Shown here: in pieces, positions 34,256 through 43,557 of the stretch
Layout: each line of letters opens with the position of its first letter
How positions within the stretch are numbered: the stretch's first letter is position 1
Assembly: GCF_001951155.1 (NCBI RefSeq)
Contig: NZ_CP016359.1
Span: 3,186,001-3,250,000, forward strand
Source of the DNA: Christiangramia flava JLT2011
Lineage (GTDB): Bacteria; Bacteroidota; Bacteroidia; Flavobacteriales; Flavobacteriaceae
DNA length: 64,000 nucleotides
Direction of reading: 5' to 3'
The notes under the pieces: model-generated
What the model saw: the letters and a program-made list of their open reading frames with translations, nothing else
What the model was told of the DNA's origin: nothing
Database searches by the model: none
Program-made: the position numbers and the translations under genes

Positions 34256-35391
34256 TAATCATCAAGTTTTATCCACACATTGCCCTCTTTGTGAGAAGCA
34301 ACGGTCTTTTCAATAAATTTCATTCCGCGGGCACCTTCCTGTAAAAGGGGATAGGCACCGTCAAATTTCTTCTTACCATTGATGGCATTGGCAATTCCCA
34401 AGTAAATATTTCCCATGGAATCAAAAATACCTTCCGGGTGTCCCGGTGGCAGCTTGGTGCCTTCCAGAGAAAAATCTGAATTGTAAACATGGCCTGGTTT
34501 TAACACCTGAAGTGGTTTTCCGTCTACCATTAAATAGAGATAATTTGGGTTCTCCTGTTGCCATTTGAGCCCGCCTTTCTCTCCATAAATCTGTACGGTG
34601 AAATTGTTTTCTTCACCGGTAGCGATCTGGCTGGCTCTGAGAACGCCTTTTGCTTTACCTGAAAAACGGAGCAGCACTGTTCCGTCAATATCCATAGGAT
34701 TATCTTCGTACAGGTAATTAAGGTCGGCCAGGATCTGTTCTACCTGCTGACCGGTCACGTATTCCACCATATTGAAAGCATGGGTCCCGATATCACCAAT
34801 GCAGCAGCTAATGCCTGATTTACCAGGGTCCAGCCTCCAGGTACTCGAACGTTTTTCCTTATCGTGGATGATGGGGTTGATCCATCCCTGGTAATACTGG
34901 ACGTCTACTTTTTGAATTTTCCCTATGACTCCGTCAGCGATCATTTGCTTCATCTGTCGCACCATCGGGTAGCCGGTGTAGGTGTAGGTGACCCCGAAAA
35001 TTTTACCTTTTTCGGCTTGCAGATCTACCAGAACCTTGGCTTCTTCATAAGTGGTGGTGAGTGGCTTTTCGCAAATGACGTGAAAGTTGTTTTCCACGAG
35101 TTTTTTGGCCATCGGGAAATGCAGGAAGTTAGGTGTAAGCACTGAAATTACCTGAATTCGGTCTTCTTCAGCACGCTTATTTTCCTCTTCCACCAGATGA
35201 TCCAGGTCACGGTAAAGCCGATCAGGATCCAGGCCCAGTTTTTTTCCGAAGTTGAGACTTTTGTCATAAGTAGGGTCAAAAACGCCTCCTACAACTTCAT
35301 ATTTATCGAACATGGAAGACGCTACGCGGTGAAGTACGCCGATTAGTGAATCTTCTCCACCGCCTAAAATCCCCAGTTTAATCTTACTCAT
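34255..35391 (-). CDS. Gfo/Idh/MocA-family sugar oxidoreductase
   Basis: 378 residues. N-terminal Rossmann fold begins KIKLGILGGGEDSLIG; the conserved EKPLTT motif (ICEKPLTTTYEEA) and the catalytic-region GDIGTHAFNMVEYVTG are present. No signal peptide, so NAD(P)-dependent oxidation or reduction of a sugar in the cytoplasm. Coupled to the TIM-barrel gene downstream and 9 bases from the MFS gene upstream. Confidence 0.93.
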   Translation of the reverse strand: MSKIKLGILGGGEDSLIGVLHRVASSMFDKYEVVGGVFDPTYDKSLNFGKKLGLDPDRLYRDLDHLVEEENKRAEEDRIQVISVLTPNFLHFPMAKKLVENNFHVICEKPLTTTYEEAKVLVDLQAEKGKIFGVTYTYTGYPMVRQMKQMIADGVIGKIQKVDVQYYQGWINPIIHDKEKRSSTWRLDPGKSGISCCIGDIGTHAFNMVEYVTGQQVEQILADLNYLYEDNPMDIDGTVLLRFSGKAKGVLRASQIATGEENNFTVQIYGEKGGLKWQQENPNYLYLMVDGKPLQVLKPGHVYNSDFSLEGTKLPPGHPEGIFDSMGNIYLGIANAINGKKKFDGAYPLLQEGARGMKFIEKTVASHKEGNVWIKLDD

Positions 35392-35400
35392 AAACAGTTT

Positions 35401-36639
35401 TTAAATTTCTATTTGACTTTTATCTATTTTTTCGTTTCTGAAAAATAAGGCGAAAAGGATCATTACTCCAAATGCAAAGGCTGCCGGGAAGATCCAAATG
35501 GATTTCCAATCGTGGAGTTTTTCGCCCACCAGGTTGGAATCGCTAATAAGTCCTGCCACGTAAAAACCAATCAGCATTCCCACGCCATAGGTGGCGAGTG
35601 TGATCAATCCCTGCGCGGAACTTTTGAATTTTTCACCTGCTTTAAAATCGGTATAGATCTGGCCGGCCACAAAGAAAAAGTCATAGCACAGGCCGTGAAG
35701 AGCAATTCCCAGGATGAGCATAAAAACGAGCTCGCCGGCATCACCATAAGCGAATAACAGATAACGTATGGTCCAGGCAATCATCCCCGCGATAATGGTC
35801 ATTTTAAAACCGAATCTTTTAAAGAAGAAGGGGAGCAGTAGCATAAAAAGTACTTCAGAAGCCTGACCTATGGTCATCAACCCGGTTGGATTTTCCGTAC
35901 CGATTTCAGATAAAAATAAGTTGGCGTTTTGGTAATAAAAAGCCAGAGGGATACATATTAATACGGAAGCCAAAAAGAAAACCAGGAAATTTTTACTTTT
36001 CAGAAGGCTTAGCGCATCCAAACCTAAGGTTTCTACCAGGCTTACTTTTTTAGAACGGTCTACTGTTGGCGGAGTTTTAGGTAAGGTAAAGCTGAAAAGC
36101 CCCAAAAATGCTGAAGCGATTCCAACCATTAGGAAGGTGTTTCTTAGCATTCCCTCTTCTCGAGCTTCCGGAGCATCCCAAAAGAATACGTAACTAATTA
36201 CCAGACCGGCCACGATCCAGCCAATAGTTCCAAAAACACGAATAAATGAAAACTCTTTTGCAGGGTCTTTCATCTGGTTGAAACTAACGGAATTTACCAG
36301 CGCCAGAGTAGGCATGTAGGCAATCATATAACCCAGGACAAGTGGATAAAATTCTGCAAAATTGGTGCTGTTATACATTAAATACATCAGTACGGCGCCT
36401 GCCAGATGCAGGATTCCCAGGATCTTTTCCGCGTTGAAAAAACGATCTGCGATAAGCCCAATAATAAAAGGAGCAATAATGGCTCCCCAGGACTGGGTGG
36501 AGAAGGCGGTAGCGATCTGTGCACCCGATGCATTCAGGTTAAAATCTAAAAAGGTACCTAAGGTTACGAACCATCCGCCCCAGATGAAGAATTCCAGGAA
36601 CATCATGAGGGATAGTTGAAAGCGTACGAGTTTACTCAT
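35401..36639 (-). CDS. MFS transporter of the nucleoside:H+ symporter (NupG-like) type
   Basis: 412 residues, twelve predicted membrane helices. The first helix FQLSLMMFLEFFIWGGWFV, the loop IADRFFNAEKILGILHLAGA and the PAKEFSFIRVFGTIGWI segment match the nucleoside-permease branch that, in Bacteroidota, regularly accompanies Gfo/Idh/MocA and TIM-barrel genes. It likely moves a sugar or modified sugar across the inner membrane here rather than nucleosides; this is inference from the neighbours. Confidence 0.87.
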   Translation of the reverse strand: MSKLVRFQLSLMMFLEFFIWGGWFVTLGTFLDFNLNASGAQIATAFSTQSWGAIIAPFIIGLIADRFFNAEKILGILHLAGAVLMYLMYNSTNFAEFYPLVLGYMIAYMPTLALVNSVSFNQMKDPAKEFSFIRVFGTIGWIVAGLVISYVFFWDAPEAREEGMLRNTFLMVGIASAFLGLFSFTLPKTPPTVDRSKKVSLVETLGLDALSLLKSKNFLVFFLASVLICIPLAFYYQNANLFLSEIGTENPTGLMTIGQASEVLFMLLLPFFFKRFGFKMTIIAGMIAWTIRYLLFAYGDAGELVFMLILGIALHGLCYDFFFVAGQIYTDFKAGEKFKSSAQGLITLATYGVGMLIGFYVAGLISDSNLVGEKLHDWKSIWIFPAAFAFGVMILFALFFRNEKIDKSQIEI

Positions 36640-36660
36640 TTCGATACTTATTTTGTAGGG

Positions 36661-37665
36661 TTAGAGTTGTTTGGCTGAATTGATCAATAAGTTTTTAGTA
36701 TCCATGATACCTTCCTCAGGAGAAATGTCGGTTCCTTCAAATTCTACCCCGATAAAACCAGTGTAGCCCGCATCTTTCACAATCTTCAGCATCTTTTTGT
36801 AATCTATCAACTCTTCCTCTCCGGCATCATCGAAGGTGTAAGATTTAGCGCTTACAGCTTTGGCATAAGGCATCATTTTTTCAACACCTTCATACCTTGG
36901 GTATTCCTCAATACATTTAGCTTCCCATCGTTCGCCGCCTTCACGTTTCAGGCAAAAATTACCAAAATCAGGAAGTGTTCCCACGTTTTCCATACCAACG
37001 CCCTTCATCACCTCCACCAGAAGATCCGCATCAGATGAAAGGTAGCCATGATTTTCTACGAGAATATTAATGTCTTTGTCTTCAGCATAAGTCGCCAGTT
37101 TTGACAAGCCATCTATAGAATTGGTTTTCCATTCTTCGGCTTCATCACTGCCGAATAGGTTCACACGAATGGAATGACAGCCTAGAAATGCTGCGGCATC
37201 TACCCATTTTTTATGATTTTCAACTGCCTGATTTCGCGCTACGGAATCATTGGCGGCCAGGTCGCCTTCCGCATCGACCATAAGCAACAAATTGCGAAGA
37301 CCAAATTCTTCACTTTTTGCTTTCAGGGTATCTAATACGGCCTGCATTTCAGCTTCTGGATCTTCTGCATCCTTGATCCTCTGTGCGTAAAAAGCGGTAA
37401 CGTATTCCAGGCCTTCAAAACCGTATTCATGGGCTTTTTCGGCAAAATCCATAGGATCCAGTTCTCCGGCGAAAATTGGTTTGTTCAAAGACCATTCTGC
37501 CAGTGAAAGTTTAAAGAAAAGGCTGTCTGTCGCGGTAGAATCCACATTGGCGGTTTCTCCCTGTTGTTCCTTATTGTTATTGTCTTTGCAGGAGGTGAAG
37601 GTAAAGCTCACCAATAAAAAGCTGAGTATCAGCAACTGCGATACTTTGAAGTAGTGTAGTCTCAT
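36661..37665 (-). CDS. Periplasmic TIM-barrel (sugar isomerase/epimerase-type) lipoprotein
   Basis: 334 residues. The signal peptide ends FTFTSC, with a short Asn/Glu-rich linker. The TIM-barrel region has FKLSLAEWSLNKP, YGFEGLEYVTAFY, NILVENHGYLSSD, GTLPDFGNFCL and TGFIGVEFEG; metal-binding Glu/Asp/His residues appear conserved. Being exported, it would act on an oxidised or cleaved sugar outside the cytoplasm. First gene of the five-gene operon, divergent from the GMC oxidoreductase. Confidence 0.88.
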   Translation of the reverse strand: MRLHYFKVSQLLILSFLLVSFTFTSCKDNNNKEQQGETANVDSTATDSLFFKLSLAEWSLNKPIFAGELDPMDFAEKAHEYGFEGLEYVTAFYAQRIKDAEDPEAEMQAVLDTLKAKSEEFGLRNLLLMVDAEGDLAANDSVARNQAVENHKKWVDAAAFLGCHSIRVNLFGSDEAEEWKTNSIDGLSKLATYAEDKDINILVENHGYLSSDADLLVEVMKGVGMENVGTLPDFGNFCLKREGGERWEAKCIEEYPRYEGVEKMMPYAKAVSAKSYTFDDAGEEELIDYKKMLKIVKDAGYTGFIGVEFEGTDISPEEGIMDTKNLLINSAKQL

Positions 37666-37763
37666 TTTGTTTGACGCTAAAAGGTTTTAGTTATTTGCCT
37701 ATGAATAATGAATTTTAAATGTAGTCTTTTTTTTAAAGATGTAAAATTTTGGGGTTAAATTTA

Positions 37764-37771
37764 TATATTTG
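37764..37771 (+). promoter_or_regulatory. Candidate -7 box of the GMC oxidoreductase operon
   Basis: TATATTTG matches TAnnTTTG exactly and lies 41 bases before the GTG start. The nearest TTTG upstream is only 12 bases away, so the -33 element is uncertain. The 147-base gap also has to hold the promoter of the divergent lipoprotein operon. Confidence 0.45.
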
Positions 37772-37812
37772 ACAGACTTCGAACCCTAATATTATCAATA
37801 AACAATACAATT

Positions 37813-39516
37813 GTGAGCAATTTTTATGAAAATGACAGCTATGACGCGATAGTTGTTGGAACAGGTATCAGCGGAGGCTGGGCCGCAAAAGAACTAACCG
37901 AAAAAGGCTTTAAAACACTGGTGTTGGAAAGAGGCCGAATGGTGGAACACGTTAAAGATTATCCTACGATGAACGACGATCCGTGGGATTATAAATATAA
38001 AGGACAACTTCCACGTGAAGAAGTTAAAAGACAGGAGAAGCAGGCTCGTACCGGTTATACAGTTACCGAGTCCAGCAGGCACTGGTTTGTTGATGATATA
38101 AAGCATCCTTATAATGAAACGAAGCGTTTTGACTGGATGCGCGGGTATCACGTGGGGGGAAGATCAATTATGTGGGGTAGGCACAGCTATCGCTGGAGCG
38201 ACCTCGATTTTGCGGCTAATAAACTGGATGGTCATGGTGTTGACTGGCCAATTCGTTATAAAGACATTTCGCCGTGGTATGATAAAGTAGAATCTTTTAT
38301 TGGGGTTTGTGGGGAAAAACTTGGATTGAGCCAGTTGCCAGACGGGCAATTCCTGCCGCCTATGGATCTGAACTGCGTGGAGGATTATTTCAGAACCAGT
38401 ATTTCAGATAACTTCAACGGAAGGGTCATGACTTCCGGAAGGGTAGCGCATATTACCGGAGATAAGAAATTTGAAGGTAGAAATAAATGCCAGTTTAGAA
38501 ACCGATGTATCAGAGGTTGTCCTTATGGAGGATACTTCAGCAGTAACTCTTCTACACTGCCGGCTGCTGCCAAGACCGGAAATATGGATCTGAGACCTTA
38601 TTCGATAGTTTCCGAAGTAATTTATGATCCAGAAACCAAACGTGCGAAAGGCGTCAAAGTGATCGATACGGAAACCAAGGAAGAATTCGAATATTATGCA
38701 AATGTGATCTTCCTTTGCGCATCGGCTATGGCTTCTACCAGCATTCTGATGCAGTCAAAATCTGACCGTTTTCCAAACGGACTAGGAAATGACAGTGGGG
38801 AACTGGGACACAATATTATGGACCACCACTTCCGAGTTGGTGCTTCGGGTAAATATGACGGTTTCCAGGATTCTTATTATAAAGGACGAAAACCTAACGG
38901 AATATACCTGCCTCGTTTCAGAAACCTAGAAGGAAATAAAGACAATCTTGATTTTGTACGTGGCTACGGTTACCAGGGTGGTGCCAGCCGCGGAAACTGG
39001 CAGGATATGATTGCTGAAGTGGGTTACGGAAAAGAACTGAAGGAAAAACTCACCGAGCCGGGAGGATGGACGATGGGACTGTTAGCTTTCGGAGAAACTT
39101 TACCGTATCATGAAAATAAAATGACTCTCGATTATGACAAACTGGATGAATGGGGACTACCAACCATCACGTTTGATGCTGAATTCAAGGAAAACGAGTT
39201 GAAAATGCGAAAGGATATGAGAGAGCAGGCCATCCAGATGCTGGAAAAAGCAGGATTTAAAGAGATTTCGTCTTATGATGATATCGGAGCACCAGGATTG
39301 GGAATTCACGAAATGGGAACCGCCAGAATGGGAAGAGATCCTAAAACCTCTGTTTTAAACGGAAATAACCAGGTTCATGAAGTTCCTAATGTGTATGTGA
39401 CAGATGGAGCCTGTATGACATCTGCTTCCTGCGTGAATCCGTCGCTTACCTATATGGCACTAACCGCCAGGGCAGCCGATCATGCTTCTAAAAACTTTAA
39501 AAAATCCAACGCATAA
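37813..39516 (+). CDS. GMC-family oxidoreductase
   Basis: 567 residues from a GTG start (no better ATG; the family begins close to this N terminus). FAD-binding YDAIVVGTGISGGWAAKEL (9-27), GGRSIMWGRHSYRW, a Cys-rich loop CQFRNRCIRGCPYGG, and the C-terminal catalytic pair in GIHEMGTARMG (His) and CVNPSLTYMALTA (Asn). There is no signal peptide, yet the next gene encodes a Tat-signal subunit, so export as a complex is likely. Inferred to oxidise a sugar hydroxyl. Confidence 0.93.
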   Translation: MSNFYENDSYDAIVVGTGISGGWAAKELTEKGFKTLVLERGRMVEHVKDYPTMNDDPWDYKYKGQLPREEVKRQEKQARTGYTVTESSRHWFVDDIKHPYNETKRFDWMRGYHVGGRSIMWGRHSYRWSDLDFAANKLDGHGVDWPIRYKDISPWYDKVESFIGVCGEKLGLSQLPDGQFLPPMDLNCVEDYFRTSISDNFNGRVMTSGRVAHITGDKKFEGRNKCQFRNRCIRGCPYGGYFSSNSSTLPAAAKTGNMDLRPYSIVSEVIYDPETKRAKGVKVIDTETKEEFEYYANVIFLCASAMASTSILMQSKSDRFPNGLGNDSGELGHNIMDHHFRVGASGKYDGFQDSYYKGRKPNGIYLPRFRNLEGNKDNLDFVRGYGYQGGASRGNWQDMIAEVGYGKELKEKLTEPGGWTMGLLAFGETLPYHENKMTLDYDKLDEWGLPTITFDAEFKENELKMRKDMREQAIQMLEKAGFKEISSYDDIGAPGLGIHEMGTARMGRDPKTSVLNGNNQVHEVPNVYVTDGACMTSASCVNPSLTYMALTARAADHASKNFKKSNA

Positions 39517-39528
39517 AATTTCAGAATT

Positions 39529-40173
39529 ATGGACAGAAGAAAAGCATTAAAAAATATAGGTCTGGGAGCAGGAATTTTTATCGTTGGACCTTCCACACTG
39601 AGTTTGCTGCAAAGCTGCAAGAATGAACCAGATTACGAATGGCAACCGGTGTTCCTATCGGCTTCCCATGGTTTTGCACTGAAAAGGATCCTGGACGTGA
39701 TCATTCCAAAGACCGATACTCCCGGAGCTTCTGATCTGAACATCGCTCAGTTCATCGATTCGTATATGGACGTGGTGGCAGACCTGGACAGGAGAGATCA
39801 TTTTGTAAAATCTTCCGAAGCTTTTTCCGCAGCTTTTAAAAATGAATATGATAAGGCCCATGAAGACGGAACCGATGAAGATTTTGAGAATATCGTGAAG
39901 AAATACCTGAAGGCCACTCCAGCTGAAAAGGAGGAGTATGCCAAACGAAACACAGAAACCCAGGATATGCAGGAACAGGAATCAGAAATGCCGATGGATC
40001 CTGACGCTGGAGCGCTGGCCTATCTAACCAGTGTTCGGGAAATGGCGATCTGGGCCTGGAAAAACAGTGAAGTAATAGGGGAAGAAGTGATGTGGTACGA
40101 TCCCGTGCCAGGTCAATATATTCCTTGTGGTCCTGTAGAAGAATTAGGAGGTGGAAAAGCCATGTCCTTATGA
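39529..40173 (+). CDS. Gluconate 2-dehydrogenase subunit 3-like protein with Tat lipoprotein signal
   Basis: 214 residues. N terminus MDRRKALKNIGLGAG carries twin arginines and a hydrophobic stretch ending LLQSC, a Tat-type lipoprotein signal. The core matches subunit 3 of gluconate/fructose dehydrogenase-type complexes with LKRILDVIIPKTDTPGASDL. It lies 12 bases after the GMC gene, so the two form the dehydrogenase; no cytochrome subunit follows, so the electron acceptor is unknown. Confidence 0.92.
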   Translation: MDRRKALKNIGLGAGIFIVGPSTLSLLQSCKNEPDYEWQPVFLSASHGFALKRILDVIIPKTDTPGASDLNIAQFIDSYMDVVADLDRRDHFVKSSEAFSAAFKNEYDKAHEDGTDEDFENIVKKYLKATPAEKEEYAKRNTETQDMQEQESEMPMDPDAGALAYLTSVREMAIWAWKNSEVIGEEVMWYDPVPGQYIPCGPVEELGGGKAMSL

Positions 40174-40203
40174 TTTAGAATTCCACATTTTATTAACAAT
40201 TTC

Positions 40204-40245
40204 AAAAACCGAAATTGGAGTACATGCTCTGGTTTCGGTTTTTTG
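40204..40245 (+). terminator. Terminator of the GMC operon
   Basis: Stem aaaaaccgaaa (40204-40214) and tttcggttttt (40233-40243) with an 18-base loop and a following T. It separates the dehydrogenase genes from susCD. The rest of the 281-base gap holds no gene I can support. Confidence 0.75.
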
Positions 40246-40454
40246 ATTTTACGAATCTTATAGTAAGTTATTCTAAAACTGAGAATAATGAGTTTTATTG
40301 ACCTCAGATTATAAAAAGTAAAATTTACGCTTATAAATTTAGCGAAATCGTTTTCGTGGAAAATTTGCATTTTGGCTGCTTTATTAACAAATATTTATAT
40401 ACATTTATAACTGTTGTGAGCTTTAATTAAACTATCCAAATTAAACTATTTCTT

Positions 40455-43400
40455 ATGAAAAAACTTATTTTCAGGAGCCTCTTGTGCGCTATCGCTATGC
40501 TTACATTCAGCATGGCGCAGGCGCAAACTGTTTCTGGTACGGTAACCGACGAGAGTGGGCCGCTGCCAGGAGTGAACGTTTCAGTAAAGGGAACTTCTAA
40601 CGGTACTACTACCGATTTTGACGGGAATTACACATTGAACAATGTTCCCGGAGATGCTACTCTCGTTTTTAGTTTCGTGGGTTTTGAAACTCAGGAACTT
40701 GGAGTTGGAGGTCGTTCGACTATTGATGTGAACATGACGACCGATGCCTCCGAACTCGATGAAGTCGTACTGATTGGGTACGGTCAAACAACCGTTCGGG
40801 ATGCGACCGGGGCCGTAGCTTCGGTAAGTTCAGAAGACTTCAACAAAGGGAATATTTCTTCTCCCGAGGAATTGATCCAGGGTAAAACCGCCGGGGTGCA
40901 GATCACCCAGGCCAGTGGAGAGCCAGGTGCCGGAATCGCCCTGCGTATTCGGGGTACGACTTCGGTACGTTCTAATAACAACCCGCTATTCGTAGTAGAC
41001 GGTGTGCCATTGGCAGGAGACGACACGACTTCAGGTACTGGTGACCTTGGTGTTGGTTCTGGTTCAGCAAGAAACCCTTTGAACTTCTTAAATCCAAGCG
41101 ATATCGAAAGTATCAGTGTTTTGAAAGATGCTTCAGCTACTGCGATCTATGGTTCCAGAGGTGCCAATGGGGTGGTGATCATCCAGACCAAATCTGGTCG
41201 TGGAATGCGCGGAACTTCATTTTCATATGATGCTTCCGTAAGTGTTGCCAATGCTTCTAATACGTATGATCTGCTGAATCGTGAGCAATTCCTGAATGCT
41301 GTGGAACAGTATGGAGGAGACCGCGATGCACAGGATTTTGGAGCAGATACTGACTGGCAGGATGTGATTACCAGAACTGCCTTCTCTCAGAACCACGCTT
41401 TTTCCTTTATGAACAGTTACAAATCTGGAAACCTTCGTCTTTCATTAGGTTATAATAATATTGAAGGAGTTGTGGAAAATTCTGAAATGGAACGTTTAAC
41501 CGGAAGGTTGAATGCAAACCATAGATTCTTTGATGATAAATTAAATCTTTCGCTTCAGGCTACGCTTTCAAAAGTAGATGATATGGCAGCGCCAATTAGT
41601 AATAATGCCGGTTCAACCGGGGATTTATTGGGGGCTGCTTATTATGCGAACCCTACATGGCCTGCGGAATTAAGTTTCGATCCTGTTGGAAATGCGATCA
41701 ACCCGTTACAGATCCTTGAATATGTTCAGGATCAAACCGAGACTAACAGAGCATTGATCAACTTTTCAGCGGATTATGATATTCTGGATAACCTGAACGC
41801 TAAAGTGACCTTAGGTTATGATAAGTCAAAAGCTGAAAAAACAGCCGTGGTTTCCGGAGATGTTGTTGGTTTCGCCAACGGTGCTCCAGGGAACGGCCGC
41901 GGACTTCTTTACGATCTGGAAGCGACCAACCGCTTGTTGGATTTCGTAGTGAACTACGAGAAAGAGTTCGAAAATTCTAATTTCTCTGCATTATTAGGTT
42001 ATTCCTTCCAGGATTTCCATAGAGAAGGAAGAAATGCTTCGGCTTTTGGATTTGCTTCTACCAATATGGACCAAATGGTTAGCCAGTTCAGAAGTGATCT
42101 TGGAGCTTTGGAAGGAGCTATCAATAGATCATACCAGCAATTGCGTTATAGCGATTCCGGTTTCCTGATCGATGCCTTATTCCCTGATGTGGAAACAGGA
42201 ATCTCTCAAACTGCTCCTTCGGGGATCAGTACCAGAACGATTACTGGTGGTCTTTATGACAATACTGATGAACTTCAGTCATTCTTCACTCGTTTGAACT
42301 ACTCTTTAATGGATAAGTATTTGTTTACTTTCACAATGAGAGCTGATGGTTCTTCAAGATTTGGACCTGAAAATCGTTACGGTTACTTCCCTTCAGCAGC
42401 TTTCGCATGGAAGATCGATGAAGAGGCTTTTATGCCAGATAGCTTTTCTACGTTCAAACTTCGTCTAGGATACGGGATCACCGGTAACCAGGAAGGACTT
42501 GGATACGGAAACTTTACTACAAGACGAATCCTGAATGGTTATGGAATCGATAACGGTGGAAACATCAACGGTGGTGGATTAGGAACTGCCGGTTTCGCCA
42601 ACCCAGACCTTAAATGGGAAGAAACTTCTCAGGCTAACGTAGGGGTAGATTTCGGTTTTGCAAACGATCGTCTTTCTGGTAGTCTGGATTTCTATTATAA
42701 GGATACTCAGGACCTATTGCTCTTGGCTCAGAACGCACAGCCGAGTCCAGCCGCCTACTCGTTTACGAATATTGATGGAAACGTGATCAATAAAGGGGTG
42801 GAATTCGCTATTGAATATGATATTCTTGATTCAGAAGATTTCTTCTGGAATCTTGGTTTCAATATTTCTTATAACGATAACGAGCTTAGAAACTTTGACG
42901 GTCTTATCGAGACTGCTCAGATCTCTGGCCAGGGTCTTACCGGTGCTTTCGCTCAGCTGCTTGCTGAAGGAAGACCATTGTTCTCCTATTATTTAAGAGA
43001 ATTCGCCGGATACGATGCTAACGGAATTTCAATTTATCCAAACGGAGATCAGCAGGAATTCGTAGACAAGAGCGCCCTGCCAACTACAAACCTTGGTATT
43101 AACACTCGTGCGGAATACAAGAACTTTGACGCATCTTTGTTCTTCTCTGGGCAGTACGGTTTCTATATTTATAACAACACCGCGAACGCCTTCTTTACAG
43201 CAGGTAGTATCAACAGTGGTCGAAATGTGACGACTGATGTACTGACCTCGGGTGAATCTCCAGCGAACGCTCCAGACGTATCTACAAGATTCCTGGAAAA
43301 AGGTGATTTCTTAAGACTTCAGAACGCCAGCATTGGTTATACTTTTGATCTGAATGAGAATTCATTCCTGGATAACCTGAGACTGTATGTAAATGGTCAA

Positions 43401-43547
43401 AACCTGTTTGTGATTACAGATTATAGTGGACTTGATCCGGAAGTTAACACGCAGACTCCTTTGAACAATCTGCCAACAGCCGGGATCGATTATACCTCTT
43501 TCCCAAGGCCAAGAACATTCACTTTCGGTTTAAATGCTAAATTCTAA
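40455..43547 (+). CDS. SusC-like TonB-dependent outer-membrane receptor
   Basis: 1030 residues. Signal peptide ending AQAQ, an N-terminal carboxypeptidase-regulatory-like domain (VSGTVTDESGPLPGVNVSV), the plug domain with the SusC signature (TTSVRSNNNPLFVVDGVPL and LKDASATAIYGSRGANGVV) and a 22-strand barrel ending in RTFTFGLNAKF. It imports a ligand captured by the SusD-like lipoprotein encoded directly downstream, powered by TonB. The substrate cannot be read from sequence; neighbours suggest a glycan or glycoside. Confidence 0.96.
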   Translation: MKKLIFRSLLCAIAMLTFSMAQAQTVSGTVTDESGPLPGVNVSVKGTSNGTTTDFDGNYTLNNVPGDATLVFSFVGFETQELGVGGRSTIDVNMTTDASELDEVVLIGYGQTTVRDATGAVASVSSEDFNKGNISSPEELIQGKTAGVQITQASGEPGAGIALRIRGTTSVRSNNNPLFVVDGVPLAGDDTTSGTGDLGVGSGSARNPLNFLNPSDIESISVLKDASATAIYGSRGANGVVIIQTKSGRGMRGTSFSYDASVSVANASNTYDLLNREQFLNAVEQYGGDRDAQDFGADTDWQDVITRTAFSQNHAFSFMNSYKSGNLRLSLGYNNIEGVVENSEMERLTGRLNANHRFFDDKLNLSLQATLSKVDDMAAPISNNAGSTGDLLGAAYYANPTWPAELSFDPVGNAINPLQILEYVQDQTETNRALINFSADYDILDNLNAKVTLGYDKSKAEKTAVVSGDVVGFANGAPGNGRGLLYDLEATNRLLDFVVNYEKEFENSNFSALLGYSFQDFHREGRNASAFGFASTNMDQMVSQFRSDLGALEGAINRSYQQLRYSDSGFLIDALFPDVETGISQTAPSGISTRTITGGLYDNTDELQSFFTRLNYSLMDKYLFTFTMRADGSSRFGPENRYGYFPSAAFAWKIDEEAFMPDSFSTFKLRLGYGITGNQEGLGYGNFTTRRILNGYGIDNGGNINGGGLGTAGFANPDLKWEETSQANVGVDFGFANDRLSGSLDFYYKDTQDLLLLAQNAQPSPAAYSFTNIDGNVINKGVEFAIEYDILDSEDFFWNLGFNISYNDNELRNFDGLIETAQISGQGLTGAFAQLLAEGRPLFSYYLREFAGYDANGISIYPNGDQQEFVDKSALPTTNLGINTRAEYKNFDASLFFSGQYGFYIYNNTANAFFTAGSINSGRNVTTDVLTSGESPANAPDVSTRFLEKGDFLRLQNASIGYTFDLNENSFLDNLRLYVNGQNLFVITDYSGLDPEVNTQTPLNNLPTAGIDYTSFPRPRTFTFGLNAKF

Positions 43548-43557
43548 AAAATTGATA

